From an uncultured bacterium (GTDB lineage Bacteria; Bacillota_I; Bacilli_A; RF39; UBA660), in assembly GCA_949288625.1 (NCBI GenBank), contig CASEKZ010000087.1:1-5784 (forward strand): a DNA stretch of 5,784 bases, written 5' to 3'. Below, piece by piece: positions 4,778-5,784 of this stretch. The notes beneath the pieces are model-generated. The model saw only the letters and a program-made list of their open reading frames with translations, searched no databases and was not told where the DNA came from. Position 1 is the first letter of the stretch; every line of letters starts with the position of its first letter. The position numbers and the translations under genes were made by a program.

Positions 4778-4844
4778 ACGTTCGGTTAGCAAGCGTATCT
4801 TTATAAAAATAAATATAGAAAAAACGCTCGGATCAACCGAACGT
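4778..4844. repeat. Large asymmetric hairpin with a GC-richer stem
   Basis: ACGTTCGGTT (4778-4787) pairs perfectly with AACCGAACGT (4835-4844). After a 4-nt (AGCA) versus 6-nt (CGGATC) internal loop, AGCGT (4792-4796) pairs with ACGCT (4824-4828), enclosing a 27-nt AT-rich loop. On + a T-rich tail CTTTATTTTT follows, so it could terminate a + transcript. It stands out from the AT-rich surroundings and does not look like background. Confidence 0.75.
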
Positions 4845-5000
4845 CTTTATTTTTAATGAAAGTTTTTTTCTCATATTGAATTTTAAAAGTCAACTATTAT
4901 TTATTGAAAATTTTTATTTTTTTATCTCAAATATAAGTTAAACTTCATAGAAAGACTTTACATTTTTGTTGTTATTCTTTTAATTGTTGTATTAAAAATA

Positions 5001-5041
5001 TTGAAAATTTAATATATTTCATTTATACTTAAAGTAGGAGG
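5001..5041 (+). promoter_or_regulatory. Promoter and ribosome site of the 107-aa gene
   Basis: TTGAAA (5001-5006), a 17-nt spacer and TATACT (5024-5029) make a near-consensus promoter. AGGAGG (5036-5041) lies 6 nt before the ATG. The predicted TSS (about 5036) falls at the first bases of the ribosome site, so the leader would be only about 12 nt if this promoter is the one used. Confidence 0.65.
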
Positions 5042-5047
5042 TTAAAG

Positions 5048-5371
5048 ATGAATGACGAAGAATTAAGAAAACAAGTAGAAGAAAATAAGGAAAAACTAAA
5101 AGCGGAACACAAAATATTTCTTGATTATTTAGAATGCTTTGATGGAAACAAAGATCTTTTGGATGAACTTTTTAATTGCGTAATAAGTAAAAAAATTGTC
5201 AAGAATGGTATTAAAGTTGGCATTTATACTGCTGAAACTTTAAAAGCAGAAAGACCAGAATATGACCTTGTAGATATTTATAGAACACTTGTCGGTTTAA
5301 GATCAAATCAAGGTAGAGAAGAATCTTTATTAAATCTACAACGTACACTTGATATGATTAACAACCAATAA
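5048..5371 (+). CDS. Hypothetical protein, 107 aa, helical and charged
   Basis: Strong promoter and AGGAGG signals make this a convincing small gene. The N-terminus (MNDEELRKQVEENKEKLKAEH) is a charged amphipathic helix. The rest is mixed helix with DYLECFDGNKDLLDELFNCV (26-45), a short hydrophobic KVGIY (56-60) and EYDLVDIYRTLVGL (71-84). There is no signal peptide, membrane segment or metal-binding motif; two Cys (30, 44) are isolated. It has no same-strand partner in view. It is divergent from the SymE-like gene across the hairpin region and convergent with the next gene across a shared terminator. No family is recognised, and a link to the SymE-like gene is not shown. Confidence 0.8.
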   Translation: MNDEELRKQVEENKEKLKAEHKIFLDYLECFDGNKDLLDELFNCVISKKIVKNGIKVGIYTAETLKAERPEYDLVDIYRTLVGLRSNQGREESLLNLQRTLDMINNQ

Positions 5372-5377
5372 TATTTA

Positions 5378-5411
5378 TAAAAATAAGAATTAAAATTAAT
5401 TCTTATTTTTA
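5378..5411. terminator. Bidirectional terminator between convergent genes
   Basis: A perfect 16-bp inverted repeat: TAAAAATAAGAATTAA (5378-5393) and its reverse complement (5396-5411), with a 2-nt centre that opens to a small loop. Each arm ends in an A5/T5 run, so both strands carry a U-rich 3' arm. It begins 6 nt after the + stop and includes the minus-strand stop. Confidence 0.8.
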
Positions 5412-5784
5412 TTTTCTAAACTATCTATTATTTTATTTATTTTTTCTTCATTTTTATTTAATAGCTTATCTAACTCCTTAGCTATTTGTGCTGAAGAATT
5501 AGAATTATTTATTACTTTTTTATATTTATTAATAGAATTAGCTTCCATTATTAATTCTTTTTGTTTTTCTTTATTAGAGTTGATATAATAAAGAATATCT
5601 TTTGGAGAACATACTAAATTTTTATTAATCTCACCAATTGAACAAAATTCTCGAACATATTTATCATTAATACCCAAGTTATTCTTTTTTAATATTTCTT
5701 CCGATTCTAATTCATTAAAACCTATACACTCATAACCAATGATTAATGTATCATATTTACTGAATCTTATATGCTTTTTTAATA
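5396..5784 (-). CDS. C-terminal part of an unrecognised protein (5' end outside window)
   Basis: The minus-strand frame ends at TAA (5396-5398) and stays open to the right edge, about 128 codons. The TTG at 5675-5677 is therefore not needed as a start, and upstream residues read ...RFSKYDTLIIGYECIGFNELESEEILKK (shown in part). The visible portion is cytoplasmic in character. The segment KYDTLIIGYECIGF could be a buried strand, followed by helical regions. The C-terminus is a Lys/Glu/Asn-rich helix (IAKELDKLLNKNEEKINKII). It is convergent with the 107-aa gene. No domain is recognised; low-complexity K/N content is typical of AT-rich genomes. Confidence 0.7.
   Translation of the reverse strand, partial: LKKHIRFSKYDTLIIGYECIGFNELESEEILKKNNLGINDKYVREFCSIGEINKNLVCSPKDILYYINSNKEKQKELIMEANSINKYKKVINNSNSSAQIAKELDKLLNKNEEKINKIIDSLENKNKN

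Larger units (their letters stand above)
4613..5047. other. 435-nt intergenic region between divergent genes
   Basis: From left to right it holds the SymE-like ribosome site and promoter/operator (4620-4695), a T/A-rich stretch with one unsupported 27-codon minus ORF (4690-4773), a large hairpin (4778-4844), about 150 nt of T-rich sequence with no structure I can support, and the promoter and ribosome site of the next + gene (5001-5041). No tRNA or known riboswitch was recognised. Confidence 0.6.

Noticed and set aside
4778..4844. Integron attC site
   Set aside because: No RYYYAAC / GTTRRRY boxes in the right places and no integrase gene in view.
1..5784. CRISPR array, tRNA or rRNA
   Set aside because: No regularly spaced repeats and no cloverleaf or rRNA-like segment seen on either strand.

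Overview
The window is very AT-rich (well under 35% GC by eye). It has strong AGGAGG-type ribosome sites, short intergenic gaps and Gram-positive style promoters (TTGAAA, TATACT, extended TGnTATNNT). All stops seen are TAA or TAG, and every Trp codon checked is TGG. This fits a low-GC Bacillota genome, probably a Bacilli/Mollicutes-like or related uncultured gut lineage. That placement is inferred from style and gene content, not from a marker gene.

Left part (1-2840), housekeeping side, all on +. It holds the tail of a small membrane protein followed by a clean terminator; an unrecognised 191-aa cytoplasmic protein; a GT4 glycosyltransferase resembling enzymes that build membrane glycolipids, with its own terminator; and uppS (undecaprenyl diphosphate synthase), with its own extended -10 promoter and an AT-rich terminator overlapping its stop codon. 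The last two genes both serve the cell envelope: membrane glycosylation and the C55 lipid carrier for wall polymers.

Middle (about 2890-4320): an intact IS110-family insertion sequence on the minus strand, encoding a 427-aa DEDD/Ser transposase. An 8-bp direct repeat (TAAGACAC) flanks it. Outside those repeats the two flanks are arms of one interrupted palindrome, so the element appears to have landed in the loop of a pre-existing stem-loop. With these ends only about 45-50 noncoding nt remain on each side of the transposase gene, too little for a conventional bridge RNA. The best candidate for a guide RNA is the structured 3' side, which overlaps the end of the transposase gene.

Right part (4328-5784), accessory in character. 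It holds a small SymE-like (AbrB-fold) protein on minus, then a roughly 435-nt gap containing its probable promoter with an inverted repeat, a large asymmetric hairpin (4778-4844) and a good forward promoter. After the gap come an unrecognised 107-aa protein on + and, convergent with it across a 16-bp bidirectional terminator, the 3' end of an unrecognised minus-strand gene that runs out of the window.

The most interesting points are the IS110 insertion into a palindrome, where its guide RNA could lie, and the SymE-like gene with a possible antisense RNA.
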